In this document: one piece after another, positions 25,495 through 34,698 of the stretch
How the letters are laid out: each line of letters begins with the position of its first letter
How positions within the stretch are numbered: the stretch's first letter is position 1
Assembly: GCA_017614375.1 (NCBI GenBank)
Contig: JAGABZ010000013.1
Span: 76,414 to 140,413 of the forward strand
Direction of reading: 5' to 3'
DNA from: Spirochaetales bacterium
GTDB taxonomy: Bacteria; Spirochaetota; Spirochaetia; Sphaerochaetales; Sphaerochaetaceae
DNA length: 64,000 nt
The notes under the pieces: generated by a model
What the model saw: the letters and a program-made list of their open reading frames with translations, nothing else
Told to the model about the DNA's origin: nothing
The model's database searches: none
Made by a program: the position numbers and the translations under genes

Positions 25495-26813
25495 GACTTC
25501 TCCCCGCCGAGGTTGACCGACTCTCCGCCGGCGCCGAGGTTGATGTGCTCAAAGGCCCGGGCGCCGCTTCCCATATAGGTGGCGGCAACCTGCCCGCTTC
25601 CGCAGAGCAGATACTTGGTCGTCATCAGGCCCTCAAGTCCCACCGGGCCGCGGGCATGGATCTTTGACGTCGAGATTCCCACCTCCGCCCCCAGTCCGTA
25701 GCGGTAGCCGTCGGCAAACCGGGTGCTGCAGTTGGCAAAGACGCTGGCGCTGTCGACCTTTCTCATAAAGGCTGCTCTAGCTACGGGGTCCCGGGTGATA
25801 ATCGCGTCGGTGTGGTGCGAGGTGTGCTTTGAGATGAAGTCTATCGCCTCGTCCGTACTGTCGACGGTCTTTATGCTGATTATCAGGTCCAGATACTCGG
25901 TGTCCCAGTCGGCGTCGGTTGCCGGCTTGCAGTCAATGATGGCCTGAACCGCTTCATCTCCGCGGATTTCCACACCGGCCGCGGCAAAAGCGGTCGCCAT
26001 TTTCGGCAGGAACTCCCCGGCGACCGCCCTGTGCACCAGGAGGTTCTCGATGCTGTTGCAGGCCGAGGGATAGTTGGTCTTGGCATCCAGGGCGCAGGCA
26101 ACAGCCAGGTCCGTGTCGGCCGCGGCGTCGACGTACATCGAGCACAGTCCGTCGGCGTGTCCGAGCACCGGAATCAGGGTGTTTTCCATGACGTAGCGGA
26201 CAAAGCGGTTCGAGCCGCGGGGGATGATCAGGTCGATGACGCCCTGGGCCTTGAGCATCTGCGCCACATCATCATGGGTCTCGAGAAGTTCAATCCAGCC
26301 GGGAGTGGCAAACGAGCCGGCGCAGCTGCGCCTGATGCTTTCAACCAGGGCGCGGTTGGTGTTGATGGCCTCGCTTCCGCCTTTGAGAATCAGGCAGTTG
26401 CCGCTTTTCAGACAGAGAGAGGCAATCTGCAGCAGGGCATCGGGCCTGGCCTCGAAGACCATCCCTATGACCCCGATCGGGACGCTGATCTTCTCCAGAA
26501 GCAGGCCCTCGTCAAGCTTCTCGCGATACAGCACCCGCCCGATCGGGTCGGGCAGAGCGGCCACTTCGCGGATTGAGGCGATGGAGGCATCGAGTTTTTC
26601 ACGGGAGAACTTCAGCCTGGCCCGGACCGGAGCCGGCAGGGACGCGGCGTTCTCCAGGTCAGTGCGGTTCGCCTCGAAAATCGCGTCGGCATCGGCCAGA
26701 AGCCCGCCAGCGATTCTTTCCAACAGAGCCCTTCGGTCCGGGTCGGAGGACGCGGACAGAGCGGTGGTCATGGCCTTGACCTGCAAAAACCTGCCGTAAA
26801 TGCCGGATGTCAT
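25491..26813 (-). CDS. proA: glutamate-5-semialdehyde dehydrogenase
   Basis: Second step of proline synthesis: NADPH-dependent reduction of glutamyl-5-phosphate (EC 1.2.1.41). The aldehyde dehydrogenase fold has its catalytic Cys in NYPSACNSIENLL. IPRGSNRFVRYV and the C-terminal RGPVGLEGLMTTKYL are ProA signatures. At 440 aa the length is slightly above usual because of a 10-residue N-terminal extension. GGGAGG stands five bases before the ATG and a TATATT -10 box a little further upstream, so this is the first gene of the operon. Confidence 0.96.
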   Translation of the reverse strand: MTSGIYGRFLQVKAMTTALSASSDPDRRALLERIAGGLLADADAIFEANRTDLENAASLPAPVRARLKFSREKLDASIASIREVAALPDPIGRVLYREKLDEGLLLEKISVPIGVIGMVFEARPDALLQIASLCLKSGNCLILKGGSEAINTNRALVESIRRSCAGSFATPGWIELLETHDDVAQMLKAQGVIDLIIPRGSNRFVRYVMENTLIPVLGHADGLCSMYVDAAADTDLAVACALDAKTNYPSACNSIENLLVHRAVAGEFLPKMATAFAAAGVEIRGDEAVQAIIDCKPATDADWDTEYLDLIISIKTVDSTDEAIDFISKHTSHHTDAIITRDPVARAAFMRKVDSASVFANCSTRFADGYRYGLGAEVGISTSKIHARGPVGLEGLMTTKYLLCGSGQVAATYMGSGARAFEHINLGAGGESVNLGGEKS

Positions 26814-26940
26814 GTAAACCTCCCGTTTGAATCAATATAGCCCAAGCAGGCACGGAAAGTAAATCTCGCCCGGCGGTAGGCACCGGCGCGTTTTGGTTCT
26901 ATACTTCGGACAGCGGCGCCGGCCGCGTTTTGGAGGAAAT

Positions 26941-27750
26941 ATGGTTGAAGTCGGAATTATCGGATGCGGAAACATGGGAAGCGCCATCGCCTCGGCCCTC
27001 TGCGGCAACCCCGGTTTCAGGGTCACCGTCTTCGATTCCGCCCCCTCGGTCACCTCGGCTTTCGTCCGGGCCAATCCGGGAGCCCGCGCCGCGGATTGCG
27101 TGCAAGCCCTGACCGCCTCCGCCTCTTTTGTGGTGTTGGCCGTCAAGCCTCAGACCCTCCCCTCGCTTTATCCCGTCCTCCGCGGGTGCGGTTCAGAATC
27201 GAAAAAGTGGATCAGCATAGCCGCCGGTGTCGATCTGGACACCCTGGTACGCAATCTGGGCACATCCGAGGTTGTCCGCTTCATGCCCAACATTTCAGCC
27301 CGGGTAAAAAGCGCCGTCACCGCCGTGGCAGCCGCGCCGGGAGCCTCTGAGCAAACCCTGCGGACTGCCTTGGAAATCGCCGGGGCTTTCGGCTCGGCCT
27401 TTGTGCTGGAGGAAAATCTCTTTTCCGCCTTTATCGGCACCAGCAGCTCGGCCATAGCCTATATCCTGCAGTTCCTGCACGCACTGGCCCTCGGCGGAGA
27501 AGCCCAGGGCATCCCCTACGAAACGGCAATCCGGATGGCCGGGGACACGATGACCGGCGCGGTAAAGCTCCTGCAATCCTCGGACAAGGGCGCCCCTGAG
27601 CTGGAAAAGTCGGTCTGCTCACCCGGCGGCACTACAATCGAGGGTGTGAAAGTACTCGAAGACGAACACTTCAACGACACCGTAATCCGCGCAGTCGCCG
27701 CCGCCGCCCAAAAGGCCGGGATTATGGAAGAAGCAGCGAAAAAGGCCTGA
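26941..27750 (+). CDS. proC: pyrroline-5-carboxylate reductase
   Basis: Last step of proline synthesis, reducing P5C with NAD(P)H. The Rossmann motif VGIIGCGNMGSAIASAL opens the protein, and the C-terminal dimer domain has SCSPGGTTIEG-like sequence (SVCSPGGTTIEGVKVLE). The start at 26941 is fixed by GGAGG five bases upstream; a longer frame begins inside the promoter region. It is divergent from proA with about 130 bp between the starts. TATACT near 26901 may be its -10 box. Confidence 0.95.
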   Translation: MVEVGIIGCGNMGSAIASALCGNPGFRVTVFDSAPSVTSAFVRANPGARAADCVQALTASASFVVLAVKPQTLPSLYPVLRGCGSESKKWISIAAGVDLDTLVRNLGTSEVVRFMPNISARVKSAVTAVAAAPGASEQTLRTALEIAGAFGSAFVLEENLFSAFIGTSSSAIAYILQFLHALALGGEAQGIPYETAIRMAGDTMTGAVKLLQSSDKGAPELEKSVCSPGGTTIEGVKVLEDEHFNDTVIRAVAAAAQKAGIMEEAAKKA

Positions 27751-27762
27751 TCCAGTTTTCGC

Positions 27763-28251
27763 TCAGGCTTTCAAAGCGTCAGCCAGCTGTGAGAGTTTTT
27801 CTTCGGCCTCAGCCCGGTTGCTTCCGGGGAGCCGGAGGCAGACCGAGCTTGCGATTTTACTCCCGTTCAGGGCCGCCGCGATGTTGTCAAAGGCCCTGCC
27901 CTCACTCCCGCTCGCGCTGCTGGCGACCAGATGGACTGTTTTACCCTCAAGCGGATATTTTTTCAGCAAAGCCCCGATTGCCGGGGCAAAGGTGCCGGCC
28001 CATATGGGAAAAAAGAGAACGATCTGCTGATAATCCGCGGGGTTGAGGGTCAGTTCGTTCAGCCCCGGGTCGATTCCCTTGATGGCGCTTCGGCCGCCGA
28101 TGAGGAACTTGAAAAAGCCCCGCTTCGGGGGTTCACGCCTGACAATCAGGCGCTCGATGTCGGCCTGCTCCCCGAGCTTCTCGGCCAGACAGGTCGCCGC
28201 CCACTCGGAATTGCCTTCGAACGAATAGTAGAGAATCAAAGTGCGCTTCAT
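27763..28251 (-). CDS. flavodoxin-like protein (162 aa)
   Basis: FMN-binding flavodoxin fold. The phosphate-binding loop is LYYSFEGNSEW, close to the T/S-x-T-G-N-T loop of flavodoxins, and VLFFPIWAGTFAPAIGALL is the second FMN loop of the flavodoxin/WrbA-like group that includes small oxidoreductase partners. No membrane or export signal is seen. It probably carries electrons for an unknown partner. The start at 28251 is the ATG seven bases after a TATAAT, without a Shine-Dalgarno site. Confidence 0.82.
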   Translation of the reverse strand: MKRTLILYYSFEGNSEWAATCLAEKLGEQADIERLIVRREPPKRGFFKFLIGGRSAIKGIDPGLNELTLNPADYQQIVLFFPIWAGTFAPAIGALLKKYPLEGKTVHLVASSASGSEGRAFDNIAAALNGSKIASSVCLRLPGSNRAEAEEKLSQLADALKA

Positions 28252-28258
28252 GCACAGC

Positions 28259-28305
28259 ATTATACAGCCGTCCGTACTGTTTTCATACAGCCGATTACCC
28301 TATAA
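28259..28305. promoter_or_regulatory. divergent promoters, flavodoxin and CM-aminotransferase
   Basis: Minus strand: TATAAT at 28264-28259, eight bases before the flavodoxin ATG (leaderless). Plus strand: TGTTTT, 17 bp, TATAAT at 28300-28305, giving a leader of about 13 bases with GAGG before the fusion gene. Confidence 0.5.
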
Positions 28306-28324
28306 TAAGCCAAGCGAGGTTGAC

Positions 28325-29818
28325 ATGGCCGATCTTCAGGACCTGAGAGACACTATAGACGCCATCGATGAAAAGATGGCCCGGCTTTTCTCCGAAAGGA
28401 TGGACGCCGTAGCCGCGGTGGCCCGGTTGAAAAAGGACACCGGAAAGCCGACCCGGGACGAGGCGCGCGAAAGGCAGATCATCGAAAGCCATCTGGCTGA
28501 GATTCCGCCGGAGTACCGGCCGGAATACCGCGCCTTCATGAACGACCTCTTTTGCGCGTCGCGCGCCTATCAGGACCGCGTTGCCGGCCGCGGTGAGAAG
28601 CTGCTTCGGGCCGAAGCGGACGGAACGCCCTACTTCGACAACGCCTTCGGCGCTGTCCGTGCCGCCCGGCAGTACACCGCGACAGACAAAATCAATGCCA
28701 CGGTCGGTTCCCTCTGCGACGAAGACGGCTCCCTTGTCGCCTTCGACTCCGTCTGGAAAACCTACGATGAGATTGACGGCAGGGCAAAGGCGGCCTACGC
28801 GCCGGCCATCGGCGGAAGCGGGGAATTCAACTCCGCCGTCTTTGCCTGGCTCAACCGCCTGGGCAACATCCGCCTGCCCCATGCCTGCCTGGCCACACCG
28901 GGCGGCACCGGAGCCCTGAGCGTCGCCGTCGACAGCGCGCTGGAAAGCGGCGGGACACTTCTGATTCCCTCCATAGGCTGGGGTACCTACGCCGTAATGG
29001 CCAAAGTGAAAAAGTGCCGTATTGCGCGGTATCAGTTGTTTATTGACGGCAAACTGACAACAGAGGGCATCAAGACCGCCGCCGAAGCGGTGATGAAAGA
29101 CGAGGGACGGGTCACGGTAATCATCAACGACCCGTGCCACAACCCCACCGGCGCCTCGTTTACCTCACAGCAGTGGGCCGACCTGATGGACTTCTTCAAC
29201 GACCTGTCCATGTCGGGCCCGGTTACTCTGATAAACGACATCGCCTACATCGACTACGCCGCGGACCCGGACAGGGCCACCGCCTACATGGAGAACTTCA
29301 ACCGCATCGCAGAGAATGTCGCCGTCATCCTGGCCTTCAGCTGCTCAAAGACGATGACGGCCTACGGAATGCGCCTGGGCTGCGCCGTGATTCTATGCGC
29401 CTCTGCTGACAAGGCCGACAGGCTGCTCAACGCCTATACCCGCTACGCCCGCAGTACCTGGAGCAATGTCAATAACGGCTTCATGCAGTGCTTCTCCCGT
29501 GTCATGGCCGACCCGGCAGCCTTTGTTGAGGAAAAGAAGCAGGCGGTAGAGATGCTCAAAAAGCGGGCGCTGCTGTTCTGCACCCAGGCTAAGCGGTGCG
29601 GTCTGAGTCTGTACCCGTACACCGAGGGCTTTTTTGTCACAATCCGGGTGGAGGATGAGCAGAAACTGCTTGAACTGGATGAGGCGCTTCAGAGGCAGGG
29701 CATCTTCGGTGTGCGTTTCCCCGGCGCCCTGAGGCTGGCCCTCTGCGGAATCAGCCTGGCCCAGACCGACGGTCTGGCCCCCAGGATCAAGGCGACCCTG
29801 GACAGCCTCGGTCATTGA
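28325..29818 (+). CDS. chorismate mutase-aromatic aminotransferase fusion (497 aa)
   Basis: Residues 1-85 are an AroQ-type chorismate mutase (LRDTIDAIDEKMARLFSER, then RDEARERQI), which converts chorismate to prephenate. From about 95 to the end lies a class I PLP-dependent aminotransferase with INDPCHNPTGAS and the PLP-Lys motif FSCSKTMTAYGMRLG, similar to aspartate or tyrosine aminotransferases. The pair would make prephenate and later transaminate phenylpyruvate or hydroxyphenylpyruvate, so one polypeptide supplies both steps absent from the facing operon. The start at 28325 follows GAGG by five bases. Specificity for aromatic substrates is inferred from the fusion and context. Confidence 0.88.
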   Translation: MADLQDLRDTIDAIDEKMARLFSERMDAVAAVARLKKDTGKPTRDEARERQIIESHLAEIPPEYRPEYRAFMNDLFCASRAYQDRVAGRGEKLLRAEADGTPYFDNAFGAVRAARQYTATDKINATVGSLCDEDGSLVAFDSVWKTYDEIDGRAKAAYAPAIGGSGEFNSAVFAWLNRLGNIRLPHACLATPGGTGALSVAVDSALESGGTLLIPSIGWGTYAVMAKVKKCRIARYQLFIDGKLTTEGIKTAAEAVMKDEGRVTVIINDPCHNPTGASFTSQQWADLMDFFNDLSMSGPVTLINDIAYIDYAADPDRATAYMENFNRIAENVAVILAFSCSKTMTAYGMRLGCAVILCASADKADRLLNAYTRYARSTWSNVNNGFMQCFSRVMADPAAFVEEKKQAVEMLKKRALLFCTQAKRCGLSLYPYTEGFFVTIRVEDEQKLLELDEALQRQGIFGVRFPGALRLALCGISLAQTDGLAPRIKATLDSLGH

Positions 29819-29832
29819 ATCCGATTGGAACC

Positions 29833-30276
29833 TTACTTGCGGAGCGCCAGACTTTTAAGCAGTTCCAGCGCCTCGATGTAGCCGTCAAATCCGTGGCCAG
29901 CGATGGTGGCGGCGCAGACTGCCCTGCAGTAGGAAACGCGGCGGAAATCCTCGCGGGAACCGACATCGGAGATGTGGACTTCCACAACGGGGAGCGGAGA
30001 GATTGCCTTTATGGCGTCGGCCAGGGCGATACTGGTGTGGGTGTAGCCCCCGGGGTTGAGCACCACCCCGTCGTATTTCTCAAAATACGCCTCTTGAATC
30101 CAGTCGATCAGCACACCCTCGTGGTTTGACTGCCTGCATTCCACGGTCACATCATTCCCGGCGGCCCACGACAGGGCCTTGGCCAGAAGATCCCCGTAAG
30201 AGGCCTGACCGTAGATTTCCTTTTCGCGGATGCCGAGCATGTTCAGGTTCGGCCCGTTGAGCAGCATGAACTTCAT
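29833..30276 (-). CDS. aroQ: 3-dehydroquinate dehydratase, type II
   Basis: Third step of the shikimate pathway: removes water from dehydroquinate. Type II signatures: LNGPNLNMLGIRE, the lid loop Arg/Tyr region (REKEIYG), QSNHEGVLIDWIQ and NPGGYTHTSIAL. At 147 aa the length is typical. The ATG at 30276 overlaps the tyrA stop (ATGA), and the gene is the last of the aromatic operon, facing the chorismate mutase fusion with 14 bases between stops. Confidence 0.95.
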   Translation of the reverse strand: MKFMLLNGPNLNMLGIREKEIYGQASYGDLLAKALSWAAGNDVTVECRQSNHEGVLIDWIQEAYFEKYDGVVLNPGGYTHTSIALADAIKAISPLPVVEVHISDVGSREDFRRVSYCRAVCAATIAGHGFDGYIEALELLKSLALRK

Positions 30277-31121
30277 CTTTTTCCGAACCTCTTGCGTCGC
30301 TCGGTGGCGAGAATCATCAGTTTCTTGAGCTCCGGCACGTCCTCGGCGTTGATCAGGTCGCGCATGCGGGTCATCTGGGCAATCAGGGCGTCGACCTCGG
30401 CTGTCAGGTAGTCCTTGTTGCATATAAACAGCTCCGGCCAGAGGTCTTCGTTGATGTTGGCCACCCGGGTCAGGTCACGGAAGCTGTCGCCGGTGTAGTC
30501 ACAGAGTTTGGGGTTGTCCGAGATGTTCATCAATGAGAGGGCTATGACGTGGCAGAGCTGGGACACGAAGCCGATGATCCGGTCGTGTTCTGCGGCGTCG
30601 AGGGTCGAGACCCTGTGGAATTTGAGGATCCGGGCCAGTTCCCTGGCCGTCTCCAGTCCGCGCTCGGTGTTCTTCTTTGTGGGGACGATGATGAAGTTGG
30701 CCTGCTCGAACTGGCTGCAGTCGGCGTAGGCGATTCCCTTGTACTCGCGGCCGGCCATCGGGTGGCAGGCGATGTACTCCACATCCGGGCGGAGCATGTC
30801 GTTGACACGTCCCATCACCTCGCGCTTGATACCGGTCACGTCGGTCAGGATGCTGCCCGGCTTGAGCAGGTGCTGGTTGGTCCCGATCCACTCGACGAAG
30901 GTCCGCGGATAGAGGGCGCTGATGACGATGTCGCTGTCTTTGACCAGCTCGGGCTCAGGCCCGCCCTCGACTATCCAGTGCATCTTCTTGGCAAAGGCGA
31001 TCGTCGACGGGTCGATGTCGATTCCCGTCACGTTGTAGCCGGCGTTGTACAGGCCCTTCGCGTAGCTTCCGCCCAGCAGGCCCAGGCCGACGATTGTTAT
31101 CTTTGTCGCTCTGCTTATCAT
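30273..31121 (-). CDS. tyrA: prephenate dehydrogenase
   Basis: NAD(P)-dependent oxidative decarboxylation of prephenate to hydroxyphenylpyruvate for tyrosine. The Rossmann motif is IVGLGLLGGSYAKGL and the prephenate-binding block is CHPMAGRE with FIIVPTKKN. At 282 aa it is the short form without an ACT domain or chorismate mutase fusion, which agrees with the mutase being encoded at 28325. It overlaps aroA and aroQ by four bases each. Confidence 0.94.
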   Translation of the reverse strand: MISRATKITIVGLGLLGGSYAKGLYNAGYNVTGIDIDPSTIAFAKKMHWIVEGGPEPELVKDSDIVISALYPRTFVEWIGTNQHLLKPGSILTDVTGIKREVMGRVNDMLRPDVEYIACHPMAGREYKGIAYADCSQFEQANFIIVPTKKNTERGLETARELARILKFHRVSTLDAAEHDRIIGFVSQLCHVIALSLMNISDNPKLCDYTGDSFRDLTRVANINEDLWPELFICNKDYLTAEVDALIAQMTRMRDLINAEDVPELKKLMILATERRKRFGKR

Positions 31122-32434
31122 ACCTCTTTCACCTCCGCTCCCAGTTTTTGCAGTTCTTCAAAGAACCCCGGAAAGCTCTTTCCGACCGATTCCGCCCCCG
31201 AAATCACCGTCGGTTCATCAAAACACGCGGCAAGGACGGCGAGGGCCATGGTAACCCTGTGGTCGTTGTGCGAGTCGAACCTTTCGGGCTTGGCGGGAAC
31301 GGCCGCGGGTCTGATTACCACAGTACCAGTGTTTTCCTCTGTTGCGCAACCGGTGCGCCCGAGCTCCGCGGCCATGGCGGCTATCCTGTCCGACTCCTTC
31401 ATCCTCAGCCGGGAGCAGTCGGTGAACACCGACGGCCCTTCGAGGGCTGAGGCAAAGGCGAAAAGCGCCGGTCCGAGGTCAGGACAGTCGGCCAGGCTTG
31501 CCTTGATTCCCCTGAGCCTCACTGAGCCGGGGACGGAGAATCTGCAGCCTCCGGCGAGGGGCGCAACTTCCATCCCGGACTGTTCGCACAGGGCGGCTAT
31601 CACGCTGTCCCCCTGAACGGAGTCCGGATCAAACCCGGCTACCGTGACCGGCACCCGCCCCAGTCCGGCCAGGACGGCGAAAAAGGCCGCCTGCGAGGCA
31701 TCCGGGGGCACCGTCGCAGTAAATGACCTGTAGGCCTGCCCTCCGGGAACTGTGAAAACGTCCCCCTCCCGGATGACCCTTATCCCGGCCCGGCCGAGGG
31801 CTTCAAGGGTGAGGTTAACATACGAAGCGGACTCAAAAGGCGCTTCTACGGCTATCGTGCTCTGGCCCTTGAGCAGGGGCAGGGCAAACAGCAGCCCGGT
31901 TATGAACTGTGAGGAGATGTTTCCCGGCACCCGGTACGCCCCGCTTTTCAGAGTGCCTGACGCCACGATGATGTCGCGCTCCGAGTCCCTGTCCCGTGTC
32001 AGGCTGAACAGCCGTTCATAGACGTCCATCGGCCTTCGGCTGAGCCGGCCGGAAGTCCTGAAAACGCACTTTCCGGAAAAAAGACAAAAAAGCGGAAGCA
32101 GGAAGCGCAACGTGCTGCCCGACTCCCCGGCGTCGCAGATGAGACCCGGATCAGAGCCCGCGGACAGGCCGCTGCCCGAAACGCGACCGCCGATGCCCCG
32201 GACGGAGACATCCAGCGCACCTTCTGCGCAGGGGCTGATCGAGAACGAAGCCCCGAGGGTCTCCAGGCACCCGATTGTGGCGCGGATGTCGGCGTTGTCC
32301 GCCACGTTGCGGACAACTGAAACCCCGTCGGCAAGGGCGGCGGCAATGAGCAGCCGGTGCGATACCGATTTGCTCGGCGGCACTCGCACCTCTGCGCCCT
32401 TCAATGCCCCCCTGCAGACCGCAACATCCATCAA
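31118..32434 (-). CDS. aroA: 3-phosphoshikimate 1-carboxyvinyltransferase (EPSP synthase)
   Basis: Joins shikimate-3-phosphate and PEP. Two beta-alpha repeats are present; PPSKSVSHRLLIAAALA is the N-terminal signature, DAGESGSTLRFLLPL the active-site loop (normally N-A-G-T; here D-A-G-E-S-G-S) and RMKESDRIAAMAAEL the second PROSITE-type block. The DAGESGS loop departs from the sensitive NAGTAxR form and resembles class II or more divergent enzymes. 438 aa. Confidence 0.94.
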   Translation of the reverse strand: MMDVAVCRGALKGAEVRVPPSKSVSHRLLIAAALADGVSVVRNVADNADIRATIGCLETLGASFSISPCAEGALDVSVRGIGGRVSGSGLSAGSDPGLICDAGESGSTLRFLLPLFCLFSGKCVFRTSGRLSRRPMDVYERLFSLTRDRDSERDIIVASGTLKSGAYRVPGNISSQFITGLLFALPLLKGQSTIAVEAPFESASYVNLTLEALGRAGIRVIREGDVFTVPGGQAYRSFTATVPPDASQAAFFAVLAGLGRVPVTVAGFDPDSVQGDSVIAALCEQSGMEVAPLAGGCRFSVPGSVRLRGIKASLADCPDLGPALFAFASALEGPSVFTDCSRLRMKESDRIAAMAAELGRTGCATEENTGTVVIRPAAVPAKPERFDSHNDHRVTMALAVLAACFDEPTVISGAESVGKSFPGFFEELQKLGAEVKEV

Positions 32435-32441
32435 TGGTTCC

Positions 32442-33458
32442 TCAGAGATCCCTGCCCACCGCGCGGGCGACCGCTCTGGCCTTGGTCACCAGAGCCCGGA
32501 ACTTCTCCGGCTTGAGGGACTGGGCGCCGTCGCTGAAAGCCTGGTCGGGCCTGTCGTGGACCTCGATTATCAGCCCGTCCGCACCGGCGGCAACCGCGCC
32601 CAGGGCCACCGGCTCGACGAGTTTCCAGTCCCCGCTGGCGTGGGACGGGTCGATGACCACCGGCAGATGGGTCTTTTCCTTCAGAAGCGGAATCACCGCC
32701 AGGTCCATGGTAAAGCGGGTCATCTTCTCAAAGGTCCGGATGCCGCGCTCGCAGAAAATCACGTTCGGATTGCCGTTGGCCATGATGTACTCCGCCGCCA
32801 TAATCCACTCCTCGACCGTCGAGCTCATGCCGCGCTTGAGCATCACCGGCTTGTTGATCCGCCCGACCGCCTTCAGAAGTTGGAAGTTCTGCATGTTCCG
32901 CGCCCCGATTTGGACCAGGTCGATGTACTCGATGAACTCGTCCAGATTGCGCTCGCTCATGATCTCCGAAACCACCGGCAGCCCGGTGCGTCTGCGGGCT
33001 TCGGCCAGGTCGAGAATTCCCTCGTAGCCCAGGCCCTGGAATGAATACGGCGAAGTCCGGGGTTTGTAAGCCCCTCCGCGCAGGATGCTCGCCCCGCAGT
33101 CCTTGACCGCCCGGGCGATGGAGCACAGGCCCTCCAGCGACTCGACTGAGCACGGCCCGGCCATCACGGCCACCTTCTGCCCCGCTCCGATCTTTACCCC
33201 CTCGACGTCGACGACCGTGTCCTCCGGGTGAAACATCCTGTTTGCCAGCCGGTACGGAACCTGTACGCGCTGGACATTCTCGATCCATACGTTGGACCGC
33301 ACATCACGCTCGTCCAGCCTCGTCGTGTCGCCGACCAGACCGAAAACGTCGAAATTCTCACCGTGGATCCTGTGGACCCGCACGCCCTTTGACTCGAAAT
33401 ACTCGGCCAGACGGTCGATTTCGATCTGCGGCGTGTTCGGTTTCAGGGTGATGATCAT
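32442..33458 (-). CDS. aroF: 3-deoxy-7-phosphoheptulonate (DAHP) synthase
   Basis: First committed step: condenses PEP and erythrose-4-phosphate. The C-terminal barrel has VAVMAGPCSVES, LRGGAYKPRTSPYSFQGLG and IDPSHASGDW. Residues 1-70 form the ferredoxin-like domain known from Thermotoga-type (class I beta) enzymes, where it confers feedback inhibition by Tyr or Phe. The presence of that domain suggests the same control here. 338 aa, eight bases upstream of aroA and two bases after aroE-aroK. Confidence 0.94.
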   Translation of the reverse strand: MIITLKPNTPQIEIDRLAEYFESKGVRVHRIHGENFDVFGLVGDTTRLDERDVRSNVWIENVQRVQVPYRLANRMFHPEDTVVDVEGVKIGAGQKVAVMAGPCSVESLEGLCSIARAVKDCGASILRGGAYKPRTSPYSFQGLGYEGILDLAEARRRTGLPVVSEIMSERNLDEFIEYIDLVQIGARNMQNFQLLKAVGRINKPVMLKRGMSSTVEEWIMAAEYIMANGNPNVIFCERGIRTFEKMTRFTMDLAVIPLLKEKTHLPVVIDPSHASGDWKLVEPVALGAVAAGADGLIIEVHDRPDQAFSDGAQSLKPEKFRALVTKARAVARAVGRDL

Positions 33459-33459
33459 A

Positions 33460-34698
33460 TTATGCTCCTTCGATTATTCTCATGATTCCGGCCAAGGCCT
33501 GACCGACCCCGGCGTTGTTGGCCACCGTCGCGTCGGCGTACTTCTCATAAAGCGCTCCGCGCTCCGAATAAAGCCTGTCCAGGTCACTCCGGGACCTGGC
33601 CAGCGGACGGCCTTCGCCTGCCTCAAGCAGCTCGGTCTTTCTCTCCAGCCGGACAATCAGGCCGTTGTAGGCGAGGTTTCTCATGTTCCGCTCACTGAGC
33701 ACCACCCCGCCGCCGGTGGCAATCACCAGCCCGGTCCGCAGTCTCAGGCCTTCAATCACCTCCGCCTCACGGGCGCGGAACCCAGCCTCTCCCTCGGTGG
33801 CGAAGATTTCGGGAATCGTCCTCCCGGCGGCGGCCTCGACCAGCGCGTCCGTATCGACGAAAGCCCTGCCCGCCTCCCCGGCCACGGCCTTTGCGATGGT
33901 CGTTTTTCCCGAGGCGGGCATCCCTATCAGCACCAGATTGCGCCGTAAGGTCGTCAGCCTTGTCAGACACTGCCGCGCCTTCGCCGGGTCCAGCGGGGTA
34001 CCGGTGAACAGTTGATCAGCGTAAAAAGCCTGGGTGACGAGCATCTCAAGCCCCCCGAAGGCCTCAATCCCGCACTTTTGCGCCTGCAGCATCAGCGCCG
34101 TGCGCAGCGGGTTGGCAACCACGTCCACCACGGCCCGCAGCCCCCGTATCCGGCCGGTTTCGACCGGGACGGCGTCCACATCGGGGTGCATCCCCACCGG
34201 GGTCGTGTTGATCAGGACGGCAAACTCCCTCCGATACAGTTCATCGTACCCGATGGTTCCCCCATGGGAGGCGGGAGTGCGGCTGACGCGCACAGGCTTT
34301 CCTTTGCAGAGGCACACCGCCTCGACGGCGGCCAGGCTGGCCCCTCCGGTACCGAGGATCGCCACATCGGCTCCTGCGACCGGCAGACCGTGGTTCTCAA
34401 GAATCCCCCTGAGCCCCAGACAGTCGGTGTTGTACCCGCACAAACGGCCTTTGTCGTTGACTATCGTATTCACCGCCCCGATTCTCCGGGCTGAATCATC
34501 AATCTCATCCAGCAGGGGCAGCACGGATTGCTTGTACGGAATCGTCACATTGATTCCGTCGAAGTCTCTCTTTCGCAGGAAGTCCGGCAGACTCTGAGGC
34601 TCCAGCTCCCACAGGGCATAGTCCTCCCCGATGAGCATCCTGTGGATTTCAGGCGACCAGGAATGCCCCAGCCTCTGCCCGATCAGGCCCAGTTTCAA
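33460..34698 (-). CDS. aroEK: shikimate dehydrogenase-shikimate kinase fusion
   Basis: Residues 1-250 are AroE (GLIGQRLGHSWSPEIHRML, NVTIPYKQS, and the NADP site ILGTGGASLAAVEAV); residues about 255-412 are AroK with Walker A GMPASGKTT, VDTDALVE and ATGGGVVLS. The fusion performs two consecutive-in-pathway reactions, dehydroshikimate to shikimate to shikimate-3-phosphate. The two enzymes are usually separate in bacteria. The AroE substrate Lys is in TIPYKQS. The stop lies in the intercistronic region two bases before aroF, and the start overlaps aroC by four bases. Confidence 0.94.
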   Translation of the reverse strand: MKLGLIGQRLGHSWSPEIHRMLIGEDYALWELEPQSLPDFLRKRDFDGINVTIPYKQSVLPLLDEIDDSARRIGAVNTIVNDKGRLCGYNTDCLGLRGILENHGLPVAGADVAILGTGGASLAAVEAVCLCKGKPVRVSRTPASHGGTIGYDELYRREFAVLINTTPVGMHPDVDAVPVETGRIRGLRAVVDVVANPLRTALMLQAQKCGIEAFGGLEMLVTQAFYADQLFTGTPLDPAKARQCLTRLTTLRRNLVLIGMPASGKTTIAKAVAGEAGRAFVDTDALVEAAAGRTIPEIFATEGEAGFRAREAEVIEGLRLRTGLVIATGGGVVLSERNMRNLAYNGLIVRLERKTELLEAGEGRPLARSRSDLDRLYSERGALYEKYADATVANNAGVGQALAGIMRIIEGA

